From Pseudomonadota bacterium (GTDB taxonomy: Bacteria > Pseudomonadota > Alphaproteobacteria > Rhizobiales > Xanthobacteraceae), in assembly GCA_023390955.1 (NCBI GenBank), contig JAEWBW010000676.1:1-12882 (forward strand): a DNA stretch of 12,882 nt. Direction: 5' to 3'. A program made the translations under genes and the position numbers. Of the stretch, positions 6,615 through 12,746 are shown piece after piece. The notes beneath the pieces were generated by a model. The model saw only the letters and a program-made list of their open reading frames with translations. It was not told the origin of the DNA and did no database searches. How positions within the stretch are numbered: the stretch's first letter is position 1; each line of letters starts with the position of its first letter.

Positions 6615-7903
6615 GAGCAAGCTTCACCGTTATGCATCGATGGATGGGCCTCCTCACGGCGGCCTTTCTGTTCTTTTCGGGCGTGACGGGAGCCATCATC
6701 TCCTGGGACCATTCGCTTGACGAATGGCTCAACAGCCATCTCACCAGCGCCAAGACCGATGGCCCAGCAAAGCCCTCGCTCGAACTGGCAGGGCTCATCG
6801 AGTCCCGGGACCCGCGGGCGCGCGTCACCTACCTGATGACGACGCCCGAACCCGGCGAGTCCCTCTGGTTCTTCGTCCAGCCCAGGATAGATCCCGCGAC
6901 CGGCAAGCGGTTCGTGCTCGGCTACAACCAGGTGTTCCTTGACCCCGCCACCGGCGAGGAACTCGGCCGCCGGGATTGGGGAGCGGTGTGGCCGGTCACC
7001 AAGGAGAACTTCGTCTCGTTTCTCTATCGCCTGCACTACACGATGCACATCCCAGAGTTCTGGGGCAGCAACCGCTGGGGCATGCGCATCCTCGGCATCA
7101 TCGCCATCATCTGGACGATCGATTGCTTTGTCGGCTTCTACCTGACCCTGCCGGCACGTCGAAAAGCGAATGCCGCAAGGCCGATGGCGGTCGCGCGCCA
7201 ACTGGACCGCGGCTTCTGGGCACGATGGAAGCCGGCCTGGACGATCAAGACATCGGGCAGCGCCTACCGCATCAACTTCGACATCCATCGCGCGTTCAGC
7301 CTGTGGACGTGGCTCCTGCTCTTCATCATCGCGTTCACGGCGTTTTCGCTGAACCTCTATCTCGAGGTTTTCTCTCCGATCATGAAGACCGTGTCGAACT
7401 ACACCCCGACGCCCTATGAGCAGCGCACCGCCACGCCGCTGGACCAGCCGATCGAGCCGAAGCTGACCTTTACGGAGATCCTGTCGAAGGCGGAGGCTGA
7501 CGCGCGGAGCCGTGGCTGGACGACGCCGGTTGGAGCCGTGGCCTATGCCCCGCAATATGGCGTGTTCAGCGCACGGTTCTTCCGACCCGGCGACGATCAC
7601 GGCGCAGGCGGCGTCGGTCCCGCGCAGCTTTATTACGACGGGCTGGACGGCCGGCCGCTCGGCGCCCGCATCCCATGGGTCGGCACCGCCGCCGACATTT
7701 TTGCGCAGGCGCAATTCCCCGTGCATTCGGGACGCATTCTGGGTATTCCCGGCCGCATCCTGATTTCCGTGATGGGGATCGTCGTGGCCGCGCTTTCAGT
7801 CACCGGCGTCGTGATCTGGTATCGCAAGCGTCGTGCGCGCATCTCGGCTGCAGCGAAGCAGAAGAACGCCCTGAGTGGACAGGTCCTGGCTCCGGCTGAG
7901 TGA
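6611..7903 (+). CDS. PepSY-TM domain inner-membrane protein, putative ferric-siderophore reductase
   Basis: A 430-residue membrane protein of the PepSY-associated TM family (PiuB/FoxB-like). Some members of this family reduce siderophore-bound iron at the inner membrane. Four membrane segments are seen: about 11-31, 158-180, 229-251 and 382-404, with a large periplasmic region between TM1 and TM2 and another between TM3 and TM4. Histidines next to membrane segments are candidate haem or iron ligands: His9 (MHRWMGL), His142 and His146 (RLHYTMHIPEFW), His226 (DIHRAFSLWTW) and His372 (FPVHSGRILG). The C-terminus is a basic cytoplasmic tail (YRKRRARIS). GAGGGG lies 4 nt before the ATG. Its place directly behind a siderophore receptor supports a role after uptake. 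The reductase activity is inferred from family and context; the membrane fold is clear from sequence. Confidence 0.9.
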   Translation: MRASFTVMHRWMGLLTAAFLFFSGVTGAIISWDHSLDEWLNSHLTSAKTDGPAKPSLELAGLIESRDPRARVTYLMTTPEPGESLWFFVQPRIDPATGKRFVLGYNQVFLDPATGEELGRRDWGAVWPVTKENFVSFLYRLHYTMHIPEFWGSNRWGMRILGIIAIIWTIDCFVGFYLTLPARRKANAARPMAVARQLDRGFWARWKPAWTIKTSGSAYRINFDIHRAFSLWTWLLLFIIAFTAFSLNLYLEVFSPIMKTVSNYTPTPYEQRTATPLDQPIEPKLTFTEILSKAEADARSRGWTTPVGAVAYAPQYGVFSARFFRPGDDHGAGGVGPAQLYYDGLDGRPLGARIPWVGTAADIFAQAQFPVHSGRILGIPGRILISVMGIVVAALSVTGVVIWYRKRRARISAAAKQKNALSGQVLAPAE

Positions 7904-7928
7904 AACGCCGCCTGCTCGGCCCCGCACG

Positions 7929-8015
7929 GCGCTGTCAATGACTGACGTCGCGCCCTGATCTGTGGCACAACGGCCGCCTCGCCGTTCGACCAACGAGGCC
8001 AAGCATGCCCGCGCC
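7929..8015 (+). repeat. Leader repeat, copy A, upstream of the dioxygenase gene
   Basis: This 87-nt block matches 9139-9224 at about 80 positions by hand alignment, with six substitutions and one single-base gap. It starts at GCGCTGTCAATG and runs through the start codon into the first codons (ATGCCCGCGCC). The middle, GATCTGTGGCACAACGGCC, is identical in both copies. A short frame starting at 7938 reads M-T-D-V-A-P and stops, so the block is not coding in this copy. It carries the ribosome-binding site of the downstream gene. Confidence 0.85.
7976..7999 (+). promoter_or_regulatory. Hairpin covering the ribosome-binding site, copy A
   Basis: GCCTCG (7976-7981) is perfectly complementary to CGAGGC (7994-7999), with a 12-nt loop. 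The right arm is the Shine-Dalgarno-like CGAGG that lies 6 nt before the ATG at 8005, so folding would block translation initiation. An alternative pairing, TGGC (7963-7966) with GCCA (7998-8001), overlaps the right arm and would compete with it. Both pairings are kept in the second copy. A switch-like leader is possible; the ligand or trans-acting factor is unknown. Confidence 0.5.
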
Positions 8016-9087
8016 AACATCGCCAGCACTTGAGACGCCGATAGCTCGCCCTCCCGGGAAGATCGATATCCCGTCTGCCTGGCTCGGCGCGGAGATGAAG
8101 GCCAATCCGGATCGATGGATCACCTCGCTTTCTGACAGCGATATCGCCGAGCTCGAGAACGCGGCTCAGTCATATCTTGCGAGCGGCAAGAGCATCGCCG
8201 ACATCAGCAAAGAGAGCTTTCCGCTCCCCCACTTCGGCGCGCACCTGGAACAGTTGAAGGTGACGCTGCTGACGGGCCTCGGCTTCGAGGTCATCCGCGG
8301 CCTGCCCGTGGCAAAGTACAGCCAGGAATTTGCCGCCACGATCTTTTGCGGCGTGGGCGCGCATCTGGGATCGGCGCGGTCGCAGAATGCGGCGGGGCAC
8401 ATCCTCGGTCATGTCCGCGACACCGGGGCCGACGCGAAGAACCCGAACACACGGATTTACCAGACCTCGGAACGGCAGACATTCCACACGGATTCGTCCG
8501 ACGTCGTCGGCCTCCTCTGCATTCGCGAGGCCATGGAGGGCGGCGATTCCCTCCTCGTCAGCACGACCACGATCTACAACGAGATGTTCGCCAGGCGTCC
8601 CGACCTTGCGGCGCTCCTGTTCGACCCGATCGCGACCGACCGGCGCGGCGAGGTGCCGGAGAACGCAAAGCCATATCTCGAGATCCCGGTGCTGAACTGG
8701 CATGCGGGATTCCTGACCGGCTTCTATCAGCGCCAGTATATCGATAGCGCACAGCGCTTTCCCGATGCGATGCGGCTGACGCCGGCCCACGTCGAGGCCC
8801 TCGATCTCTTTGACACGCTCGCAAATGATCCCAAACTGCATTTCGACATGCGGCTGCAGCCGGGCGACATGCAGTTCGTCTACAATCACGGCCTGCTGCA
8901 CGACCGGACCGGCTTCCGCGATTGGCCCGAGGCCGGCCAGAAGCGCCATCTGTTGCGCCTTTGGCTGAGCATGGAAGGCGACCGGCCGCTGCCCGATTGC
9001 TTCAGGCAGCGCTATGGCTCGATCGAGATCGGCAACCGCGGTGGCATCATCACCAAAGGCACCCGCCTGAACGTGCCGCTGGATTGA
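8005..9087 (+). CDS. TauD/TfdA family Fe(II)/2-oxoglutarate-dependent dioxygenase
   Basis: A 360-residue non-haem iron oxygenase. The TauD family typically hydroxylates a carbon next to sulfonate, sulfate ester or ether, releasing for example sulfite from taurine. The facial triad is visible: His161 and Asp163 in FHTDSSD, and His299 in NHGLLHDRTGFRD. Arg318 in HLLRLWL is the expected 2-oxoglutarate carboxylate ligand. The protein is longer than E. coli TauD (about 283 residues) and has an N-terminal extension of around 70 residues, so taurine should not be assumed. The start at 8005 has CGAGG 6 nt upstream, inside a hairpin. Its leader is duplicated in front of metY, which suggests shared control and a sulfur-scavenging role. 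That role is inferred; the enzyme family is well supported. Confidence 0.92.
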   Translation: MPAPTSPALETPIARPPGKIDIPSAWLGAEMKANPDRWITSLSDSDIAELENAAQSYLASGKSIADISKESFPLPHFGAHLEQLKVTLLTGLGFEVIRGLPVAKYSQEFAATIFCGVGAHLGSARSQNAAGHILGHVRDTGADAKNPNTRIYQTSERQTFHTDSSDVVGLLCIREAMEGGDSLLVSTTTIYNEMFARRPDLAALLFDPIATDRRGEVPENAKPYLEIPVLNWHAGFLTGFYQRQYIDSAQRFPDAMRLTPAHVEALDLFDTLANDPKLHFDMRLQPGDMQFVYNHGLLHDRTGFRDWPEAGQKRHLLRLWLSMEGDRPLPDCFRQRYGSIEIGNRGGIITKGTRLNVPLD

Positions 9088-9102
9088 CGTCCGAAGCCGC
9101 GC

Positions 9103-9121
9103 CGGCGGCGAGAGGCCGCCG
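9103..9121 (+). terminator. GC-rich hairpin after the dioxygenase gene
   Basis: CGGCGGC (9103-9109) pairs perfectly with GCCGCCG (9115-9121) across the 5-nt loop GAGAG, 16 nt after the dioxygenase stop. There is no T-tract after it, which is common for high-GC genomes. It could end the dioxygenase transcript, making metY a separate unit with its own promoter in or just before the repeated leader. Confidence 0.5.
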
Positions 9122-9138
9122 CTGCATGCTGCCACACC

Positions 9139-9224
9139 GCGCTGTCAATGGCTGACGTCCCGGCCGATCTGTGGCACAACGGCCGCCTCGCCGACCGACC
9201 AACGAGGCCACGCATGCCCGCGCC
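9139..9224 (+). repeat. Leader repeat, copy B, upstream of metY
   Basis: The second copy of the leader at 7929-8015, 86 nt long. Here an ATG at 9148 is in frame with metY and would add 22 residues, but in copy A the equivalent frame is closed by a stop and a 1-nt offset. This argues that the block is untranslated leader in both cases. A further stem, GGCCG (9162-9166) with CGGCC (9180-9184), exists only in this copy. Confidence 0.85.
9185..9208 (+). promoter_or_regulatory. Hairpin covering the ribosome-binding site, copy B
   Basis: GCCTCG (9185-9190) pairs with CGAGGC (9203-9208) around a 12-nt loop, covering the CGAGG ribosome-binding site 6 nt before the metY start at 9214. A competing pairing, GTGGC (9171-9175) with GCCAC (9207-9211), is one pair longer than in copy A. 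The two loop changes relative to copy A (TT to AC at 9194-9195) leave the stem intact. This is what an RNA structure under selection would show, although two copies are little evidence. Confidence 0.5.
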
Positions 9225-10509
9225 GAAACCGCCTGCCTTCGAAACCCTGAGCCTGCATGCGGGCCAGCATCCGGATCCCGTGACCGGCGCCCGCGCGGTG
9301 CCGATCTACCAGACCACGTCCTACGTCTTCCAGGATTCCGACCATGCGGCGGCGCTGTTCAATCTGGAGCGCGCCGGCCACATCTACACGCGCATCTCCA
9401 ACCCGACCACCGGCGTGCTGGAGGAGCGGCTCGCGGCGCTGGAGGGCGGCGTCGGCGCGATCTGCACCGCGAGCGGCATGGCGGCGCTGCATCTGGCGAT
9501 CGCCACGCTGCTCAATGCCGGCGACCACATCGTGGCCTCGAGCTCGCTCTATGGCGGCACCATCAATCTGCTGGCGCACACGTTGCCGCGCTTCGGCATC
9601 ACCACGACGTTTGTGAAGCCGCGCGACCACGACGCGTTCCGCGCTGCGATCAAGCCGAATACGCGGCTGGTGATCGGCGAGACCATCGGCAATCCCGGCC
9701 TCGAGGTGCTCGACATCCCCAAGGTGGCGCAGATCGCGCATGACGCAAAGATTCCGCTGCTGATCGACAACACGTTTGCCACACCCTATCTCAGCCGGCC
9801 GATCGAGCTTGGCGCCGACATCGTGATGCATTCGGCGACGAAATGGATCGGCGGCCATGGCATCGCGATCGGCGGCGCACTGGTCGACGGCGGTCGCTTC
9901 GACTGGCGCTCCTCCGGCAAGTTCGGCGTGCTGACCGAGCCCTATGGCGGCTATCACGGCATCGTCTTCGACGAGCAGTTCGGCACCGCGGCCTTCATCA
10001 TGCGAGCACGCACGGAAGGCCTGCGCGATTTCGGCGCCTGCCTGTCGCCGACCAATGCGTTCCAGCTGCTGCAGGGCGTCGAGACGCTCGGCGTGCGGAT
10101 GGACCGCCACATTCAGAACACGCACGCCGTACTCGCGGCGCTGAAGGCCAACAAGGCGGTCGACTGGGTGCTGCATCCCTCGCTGGAGGACCACCCCGAC
10201 CATCAGCTCGCAAAGCAGCTGCTGCCGCGCGGCGCCGGCTCGATCGTCTCCTTCGGCATCAAGGGCGGACGGCCCGCAGGACGCAAGTTCATCGAGTCGC
10301 TGCGCATGATCAGCCATCTCGCCAATGTCGGCGACGCCAAGACGCTGGTGATCCACCCGGCTTCCACCACGCATCAGCAGATGGACGCCGAACAGCTCAA
10401 GGCCGCCGGAATCGGCGAGGAGCTGGTGCGGCTGTCGGTCGGCATCGAGACCGCAAGCGACATCATCGACGACCTCGCGCAGGCGCTGCGCATCTCGCAG
10501 AAGGCGTGA
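9214..10509 (+). CDS. metY: O-acetylhomoserine sulfhydrylase (aminocarboxypropyltransferase)
   Basis: A PLP enzyme of the Cys/Met metabolism family that makes homocysteine from O-acetylhomoserine and sulfide (direct sulfhydrylation). From the ATG at 9214 it has 431 residues, the usual MetY length and longer than typical MetZ or MetB. Landmarks: SLHAGQHPDPVTGARAVPIY near the N-terminus, Tyr58 and Arg60 in IYTRISNPT (phosphate contacts), SGMAAL at 88-93, Asp185 in LLIDNTFATPYL (contacts the PLP pyridine nitrogen) and the Schiff-base lysine Lys210 in HSATKWIGGHG. A longer frame from 9148 exists but is rejected because the equivalent leader upstream of the dioxygenase is non-coding. The alpha/beta hydrolase follows 4 nt after the stop, suggesting an operon. 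Use of O-succinylhomoserine cannot be fully excluded from sequence alone. Confidence 0.95.
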   Translation: MPAPKPPAFETLSLHAGQHPDPVTGARAVPIYQTTSYVFQDSDHAAALFNLERAGHIYTRISNPTTGVLEERLAALEGGVGAICTASGMAALHLAIATLLNAGDHIVASSSLYGGTINLLAHTLPRFGITTTFVKPRDHDAFRAAIKPNTRLVIGETIGNPGLEVLDIPKVAQIAHDAKIPLLIDNTFATPYLSRPIELGADIVMHSATKWIGGHGIAIGGALVDGGRFDWRSSGKFGVLTEPYGGYHGIVFDEQFGTAAFIMRARTEGLRDFGACLSPTNAFQLLQGVETLGVRMDRHIQNTHAVLAALKANKAVDWVLHPSLEDHPDHQLAKQLLPRGAGSIVSFGIKGGRPAGRKFIESLRMISHLANVGDAKTLVIHPASTTHQQMDAEQLKAAGIGEELVRLSVGIETASDIIDDLAQALRISQKA

Positions 10510-10513
10510 CACA

Positions 10514-11296
10514 ATGATGCTCTCCGTCAACGGCACCGAAATCTTCGTTGCGACCGGTGGCCGCGATTTCGACAAGTCCCTGCCGACAGTCGTGTTCATC
10601 CACGGCGCCGGCTTCGACCGTTCGACCTGGGCGCTGCACACGCGCTGGTTCGCCCATCACGGCTTTTCCGTGCTCGCACCCGACCTGCCCGGCCATGGCC
10701 GTTCCGCGGGGCCGTCGCTCGGCAGCATCGCCGAGATGGCGGACTGGACCGCAGCGCTGCTGGATGCCGCCGGTGTCGCCAAGGCGCATCTGATCGGACA
10801 TTCGATGGGCTCGCTGATCTCGCTGGAGACGGCCGCGCGGCATCCCGACCGCGTCTCCGCGCTCAGCCTGATCGGCACCGCTGCAACGATGACGGTCGGG
10901 CCCGATCTGCTCAAGGCGGCGGAGGCCAACGAGCAGGACGCGAACGACATGGTGTCGATCTGGGGCCTCGGCTTCAAGGCCGAGCTCGGCGGCAGCCTCG
11001 CGCCGGGGCTTTGGATGCATGCCGGCGCGCAGGCGGTGCTGAAAGACTGCGAACCGGGCGTGCTGTTCAAGGATTTGTCCGCGTGCAATTCCTACACGAA
11101 TGCGCTGGCCGCGGCGGCGACCGTGAAGGTGCCGGTGACGCTGATCCTCGGCGAGCGGGACATGATGACGCCCGCGAAGGCCGGCAAGGCGCTGGCCGCC
11201 GCGATCCCGCATGCGAAGACCGTGGTGGTGCCGGGCGCCGGCCACATGATCATGGCCGAGCGCCCCGATGAGCTGCTCGCCGCGCTGAAGGCGTGA
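10514..11296 (+). CDS. Alpha/beta fold hydrolase, cotranscribed with metY
   Basis: A 260-residue soluble alpha/beta hydrolase. The oxyanion-hole motif is FIHGAGFDRSTW (28-39), the nucleophile elbow GHSMGS places Ser98, the acid is Asp216 in LGERDMMTP and the base is His244 in GAGHMIM; the triad is complete. No signal peptide or membrane segment is seen. The gene starts 4 nt after metY, with ATG at 10514 and another in-frame ATG at 10517, so the two are probably cotranscribed. It is too short for the homoserine acetyltransferase MetX (about 370-400 residues), so it should not be taken for the missing metY partner. The substrate is unknown. Its last 47 nt overlap the convergent small gene on the other strand. 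Confidence 0.92.
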   Translation: MMLSVNGTEIFVATGGRDFDKSLPTVVFIHGAGFDRSTWALHTRWFAHHGFSVLAPDLPGHGRSAGPSLGSIAEMADWTAALLDAAGVAKAHLIGHSMGSLISLETAARHPDRVSALSLIGTAATMTVGPDLLKAAEANEQDANDMVSIWGLGFKAELGGSLAPGLWMHAGAQAVLKDCEPGVLFKDLSACNSYTNALAAAATVKVPVTLILGERDMMTPAKAGKALAAAIPHAKTVVVPGAGHMIMAERPDELLAALKA

Positions 11297-11471
11297 GCAG
11301 CGCACGCGCTGCCCGCTCGGCGTCCCGCGCCGAGCGGAATTGCTGGCCCTCGAGACTGTCGAACATCCGCTCGGACGAGAAGAAGCGGAAGCCACGCGCG
11401 TCCCGCGTGACGATGCCGGCTGTGTGGTCCTGGATCTCAATGATGTAGGCGTTCGATTGTGCTCGTGACAT
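11250..11471 (-). CDS. Small conserved hypothetical protein, 73 residues
   Basis: I read this from the ATG at 11471 (MSRAQSNAYIIEIQDHTAGI); a longer frame open to 11597 gives a Leu/Arg-rich N-terminus without protein character. Residues 8-35 alternate hydrophobic and polar residues (YIIEIQDHTAGIVTRD then GFRFFSS), suggesting a small beta-sheet, followed by an Ala/Arg-rich helix at 46-60 (RSARDAERAARALL). It resembles small uncharacterised proteins common in Bradyrhizobium, from memory. No function is known. It is convergent with the alpha/beta hydrolase and overlaps its 3' end by 47 nt, so its last 15 or so residues are antisense to a well-conserved gene and may be dispensable. The ribosome-binding site is weak (GAGCGAG). 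Confidence 0.65.
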   Translation of the reverse strand: MSRAQSNAYIIEIQDHTAGIVTRDARGFRFFSSERMFDSLEGQQFRSARDAERAARALLTPSARRAAHRGARP

Positions 11472-11590
11472 GACTGCTCGCTCGCCGGCGGGCCGGCGCT
11501 TCCTGTCTGGGATGTGCGGTGTGAGTGGTTGCCAGGGCGCGATCAGCAACAACAGCAAGCGCCGGTGGCCGCGGATACACAGCGCCGCAT

Positions 11591-11606
11591 CATGCACATG
11601 TGCATG
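11591..11606. promoter_or_regulatory. 16-bp perfect palindrome, candidate operator
   Basis: CATGCACATGTGCATG reads the same on both strands. It lies in the 372-nt gap (11472-11843) between the small minus-strand gene and the short-chain dehydrogenase: 120 nt upstream of the former and 238 nt upstream of the latter. The length and symmetry fit a dimeric regulator site, but no regulator gene is nearby. The rest of the gap holds no convincing gene. Confidence 0.35.
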
Positions 11607-11843
11607 TTGTCAGGGGTGCGCTGGTGGTGCGGTTTCATGGTGCGGCGTGAGCTCGATGAGCAGTTTTGATGCTGCGAATATCGAGCGTTCGGCGCGTTTG
11701 GTCAATGAAATGGGCATCCATATTTGCCACGACCGCATATCGGCGCTTCTCCAGCCAGCGCGATCGGTGAACGGAATTACCTCGCGGCGAAATTAACCGT
11801 GCTATCGTGAGGCCAACGACCGGAACGATACGGGAGAGCAGGC

Positions 11844-12575
11844 ATGGCGGAGAGTTTGAAGGGGCGCGTTGCGCTCGTCACCGGCGGCGCGCGCGGCATC
11901 GGAGCTGCGATCTGCAACGCGCTTGCAGATTCCGGTGCTGCCGTCGCCATCAATTGCCGCGAGCGGATTGGGCAGGCTGAGCAACTCGCAGGCGAGATCG
12001 GTAAACGCGGCGGCCGCGCCATCGCGATCGCCGCCGATGTCTCGCAGCGCCAGGCCGTAGCCGGGATGGTCGCGCGCATCAATGCGGAGCTCGGACCGGT
12101 CGACATTCTGGTGAATAATGCCGGCATCGCGATCACGCGCGGGGTCGACGATCTCACGGAAGACGATTTCGACCGCACCATCATGGTCAATCTCAAATCC
12201 GTCTTCCTCTGCACCCAGGCCGTACTGCCCGCGATGCGTGCGAGGAAATGGGGACGGATCGTCAACATCTCCTCGGGCGCAGCGCGCGGGGCCGGCTCAA
12301 TCGGGCCGCATTACAATGCGTCGAAGGCCGGCATGGAGGGCCTGACGCGCGGCTACGCGGCGCGGCTGGTGAAGGAGGGCATCACCGTGAATGCAGTGGC
12401 GCCGTCGCTGATCGCCACCGACATGATGGCCGGCGCGCCGCAACTCGTCAGCCGCATCCCGCTCGGGCGATTTGGGACGGCGGAGGAGGTCGCGAAGGCC
12501 GTGATGCTGCTGGTGGAGAATGAATACATGACGGGGCAGACCATCGCGCTGAGCGGCGGGATGGCGTTTAATTAG
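11844..12575 (+). CDS. SDR family NAD(P)-dependent oxidoreductase (FabG-like)
   Basis: A 243-residue classical short-chain dehydrogenase/reductase. The Rossmann glycine motif is TGGARGIG (13-20), Asp66 in ADVS contacts adenine, NNAG is at 91-94 and the catalytic set is Asn116, Ser144, Tyr157 and Lys161 (YNASK). Arg39 just after beta-2 (INCRE) favours NADP(H) over NAD(H). The C-terminal TGQTIALSGGMAFN is typical of FabG-like 3-oxoacyl reductases, but SDRs of this size act on many alcohols and ketones and no fatty-acid genes are nearby, so the substrate is open. GGGAGA lies about 7 nt before the ATG. The gene appears monocistronic; a strong hairpin begins at its stop codon. Confidence 0.94.
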   Translation: MAESLKGRVALVTGGARGIGAAICNALADSGAAVAINCRERIGQAEQLAGEIGKRGGRAIAIAADVSQRQAVAGMVARINAELGPVDILVNNAGIAITRGVDDLTEDDFDRTIMVNLKSVFLCTQAVLPAMRARKWGRIVNISSGAARGAGSIGPHYNASKAGMEGLTRGYAARLVKEGITVNAVAPSLIATDMMAGAPQLVSRIPLGRFGTAEEVAKAVMLLVENEYMTGQTIALSGGMAFN

Positions 12576-12601
12576 GGCGAGGTTGCTCTTTCACCTCGCC
12601 C
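12575..12601 (+). terminator. Perfect 8-bp hairpin at the dehydrogenase stop codon
   Basis: GGGCGAGG (12575-12582, its first base being the last base of the TAG stop) pairs perfectly with CCTCGCCC (12594-12601) over an 11-nt loop containing TTGCTCTTTCA. No T-tract follows; the right arm is shared with the next palindrome, so alternative folds compete. A role in ending transcription is likely. Confidence 0.5.
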
Positions 12602-12733
12602 CGCGTGCGGGGAGAGGTCGGATAGCATCGAAGATGCGATCCGGGTGAGGGGGAGCCTCCGCAAGCTCAACTCTCACCGTCCCCGTGGATGCTCCCCCTC
12701 ACCCCAACCCTCTCCCCGCAAGCGGGGCGAGGG
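12594..12733. repeat. Pair of inverted REP-like palindromes
   Basis: Two related palindromes face each other. The first (12594-12617) is CCTC-g-CCCCGC-gt-GCGGGG-a-GAGG. The second (12708-12733) is CCCTC-t-CCCCGC-aa-GCGGGG-c-GAGGG. Between them GGGTGAGGGGGAGC (12643-12656) pairs perfectly with GCTCCCCCTCACCC (12691-12704). The whole can fold into one large stem or several small ones, the layout of a REP pair or BIME. This element type is familiar from Bradyrhizobium genomes, from memory. It sits between two genes that converge on it and may terminate both. Confidence 0.8.
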
Positions 12734-12746
12734 GGAAGAAGCGCAA

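Noticed and set aside
6539..7726. 395-residue open frame on the minus strand opposite the PepSY gene
   Set aside because: The plus strand encodes a clear four-helix membrane protein; the antisense frame shows no motif.
9148..9213. Upstream ATG giving MetY a 22-residue N-terminal extension
   Set aside because: The homologous leader before the dioxygenase is out of frame and has a stop, and the ATG at 9214 has its own CGAGG and starts where the family starts.
9139..9213. SAM-II riboswitch upstream of metY
   Set aside because: The leader lacks the conserved SAM-II pseudoknot segments (A-rich GCTAAA region and U-rich loop) as I know them; a covariance-model search would decide.
9145..10641. 498-residue open frame on the minus strand opposite metY
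   Set aside because: It is the antisense shadow of a strongly conserved PLP enzyme; its composition is rich in Arg, Gly, Asp and Val, with no domain.
10514..11296. Homoserine O-acetyltransferase (metX) as partner of metY
   Set aside because: At 260 residues it is over 100 shorter than MetX and lacks its lid region and typical N-terminal motif.
11625..11645. Direct repeat TGGTGCGG with 13-nt period
   Set aside because: Only two short G-rich units, easily due to chance; no link to a gene start.
11470..11796. 108-residue open frame on the plus strand in the gap before the dehydrogenase
   Set aside because: It is Cys/Arg/Ser-rich, has no ribosome-binding site, no domain-like pattern, and crosses the palindrome at 11591-11606.
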